Assembly (NCBI GenBank): GCA_003483885.1
Contig: DMXI01000447.1
Location: 1 to 6,603, forward strand
Length of the DNA: 6,603 bases
From: Microscillaceae bacterium
GTDB lineage: Bacteria > Bacteroidota > Bacteroidia > Cytophagales > Microscillaceae
Reading direction: 5' to 3'
A program made the position numbers and the translations under genes. This document shows, in pieces, positions 5,820 through 6,603 of the stretch. The notes beneath the pieces were generated by a model that was not told the origin of the DNA, ran no database searches, and saw only the letters and a list, made by a program, of their open reading frames with translations. Every line of letters starts with the position of its first letter. The first letter of the stretch is position 1.

Positions 5820-6551
5820 TTAGACTAGGATTTCACTAAAAAACTGTACCGAGCCATTAAGGTTGGGTACCACATGCAAACCTTGCAGGCCTACACTATT
5901 GGCGGCTTGTACGTTTTCTGCATTGTCGTCTATAAACAAGGTTTCGGCAGGATTTAGTTCGTTTTCGTCTACAATTTGCTGGTAAATCTCGGGCCAGGGC
6001 TTGCGCTTGTTCATGAGGTGAGAATAATAGGCTTTTTCTACCAAATCATCATAAGTAGCGATGCCATGAGTGCGATGTAAAATGTTGTTAGCCTCCTCGA
6101 TGTGTATAGCATTGGTATTGCTAAGCACAAAAGTACGATGAGTATTTCGCAAATTATTGATGAGTTCGATACGATCGACAGGTACATCCATCAAAAGGGC
6201 ATTCCAGGCTTGGCTAATTTGAGCGTCGCTTGCATCCAGATGGAAAGTATCACGGAGGTGCTGGCAAAAAGTAGCATCACTGATGCTGCCTACCTCATAA
6301 TCTATGAAAAACTGAGCTTTGTAAGTGCCTTTTTGAATCAAATCTTCGTTTTGGGCTCTAAATTCAGGTTTGGCCAACTCCTGAAAAGCAGCTACAGTTA
6401 ATTGCCAGTCTATGTTGATAACTACACCACCCAAATCAAAAATGATGTTCTTGATTTGACTACGGGAGACTTTATATTCAGTAAAATTTTTCAATTTTTT
6501 TAACGTTTTTATTGTGAAATTGCCCGCAAAGATGTAAAATTGCAGCCTCAT
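5820..6551 (-). CDS. HAD-superfamily (subfamily IA, YihX-like) hydrolase
   Basis: This cytoplasmic Rossmann-like phosphatase carries all four HAD motifs: I, FDLGGVV at 38-44 with nucleophile Asp39; II, FVLSNTN at 141-147 with Ser144; III, KRKPWPEIY at 182-190 with Lys184; IV, LFIDDNAENV at 205-214 with Asp208 and Asp209. A helical cap lies between motifs I and II (about 50-130). The second acidic residue of the classical DxD motif is replaced by Gly41, as in the FDLGN/FDLGG group typified by E. coli YihX, a sugar-phosphate phosphatase; the substrate here is not predictable. The ATG at 6551 gives 243 residues, but the first 25 or so look unlike protein, and a promoter-like sequence (6527-6559) overlaps that start. 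Family members usually begin a few residues before motif I, so the real start is probably inside; a TTG at 6494 (224 residues) is the best in-frame candidate. It heads a same-strand row with the M50 protease and bioA. Confidence 0.88.
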   Translation of the reverse strand: MRLQFYIFAGNFTIKTLKKLKNFTEYKVSRSQIKNIIFDLGGVVINIDWQLTVAAFQELAKPEFRAQNEDLIQKGTYKAQFFIDYEVGSISDATFCQHLRDTFHLDASDAQISQAWNALLMDVPVDRIELINNLRNTHRTFVLSNTNAIHIEEANNILHRTHGIATYDDLVEKAYYSHLMNKRKPWPEIYQQIVDENELNPAETLFIDDNAENVQAANSVGLQGLHVVPNLNGSVQFFSEILV

Positions 6552-6559
6552 TTAGCAAA
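6527..6559 (-). promoter_or_regulatory. Promoter of the HAD-M50-bioA row, overlapping the apparent HAD start
   Basis: On the minus strand TTTG (6559-6556) is followed after 19 bases by TACATCTTTG (6536-6527). This resembles the Bacteroidota arrangement TTTG-N19-21-TAnnTTTG; if CATCTTTG is taken as the -7 box the spacer is 21 bases, with one mismatch. Transcription would begin near 6520, downstream of the ATG at 6551, so that ATG could not be in the transcript. Confidence 0.5.
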
Positions 6560-6603
6560 TATCAATTATTAATTTTTTGATAACTAAATGTAAGGACCTA
6601 TAG

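Noticed and set aside
6102..6401. 99-codon plus-strand frame
   Set aside because: It is antisense to the HAD cap domain and motif II; the HAD motifs are clearly the coded ones.

Overview
This window looks like chromosomal DNA from a Bacteroidota bacterium, probably a Cytophagales-type marine or soil organism. The support is AT-rich intergenic DNA, few Shine-Dalgarno sequences, several TAnnTTTG-like -7 promoter boxes of the Bacteroidota sigma factor, and protein features typical of the phylum (signal peptides ending in A-Q, a SirB1-type protein with the FYINxFNRG variant). The genus assignment is inference; no rRNA or other marker gene is present. There are no tRNA or rRNA genes, CRISPR arrays or insertion sequences.

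Layout. At the left edge is the 5' end of a minus-strand gene (1-77, unidentified). It diverges from an exported 405-residue protein (246-1463, +) whose GEDHG, SEID and GANH motifs resemble the erythromycin esterase / ChaN-like hydrolase fold. Both genes flank a 14-bp perfect palindrome (106-119) that places a -7-like box on each strand. After the exported protein comes a strong bidirectional hairpin terminator (1523-1574). Then comes a 48-codon minus-strand gene (1613-1759) encoding a peptide with a double-glycine leader and a short core containing CPEC. This is the most unusual item in the window: a probable orphan precursor of a ribosomally made, exported and possibly modified peptide. The 269 bp upstream of it hold only small palindromes and a possible ORF remnant.

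The rest of the window is entirely minus strand. Read in transcription order from the right, it holds a HAD-family phosphatase (5820-6551, true start probably further in), a polytopic M50 site-2-type metalloprotease (4539-5747) and the biotin-synthesis aminotransferase BioA (3156-4454). The gaps are 72 and 84 bp, and a clear intrinsic terminator (3114-3144) follows BioA. The three could be one transcript, although an inverted repeat and a weak -7-like box just before bioA suggest it also has its own control. A SirB1/transglutaminase-like protein (2029-2862) follows with its own promoter-like box at 2980-2987.

Functionally the window is mostly housekeeping: biotin synthesis, membrane proteolysis and phosphate-ester hydrolysis. 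The accessory interest lies in the secreted Ere/ChaN-like protein and the small double-glycine peptide. No peptide-processing ABC transporter or modification enzyme is present here, so any partner of the peptide must lie elsewhere.
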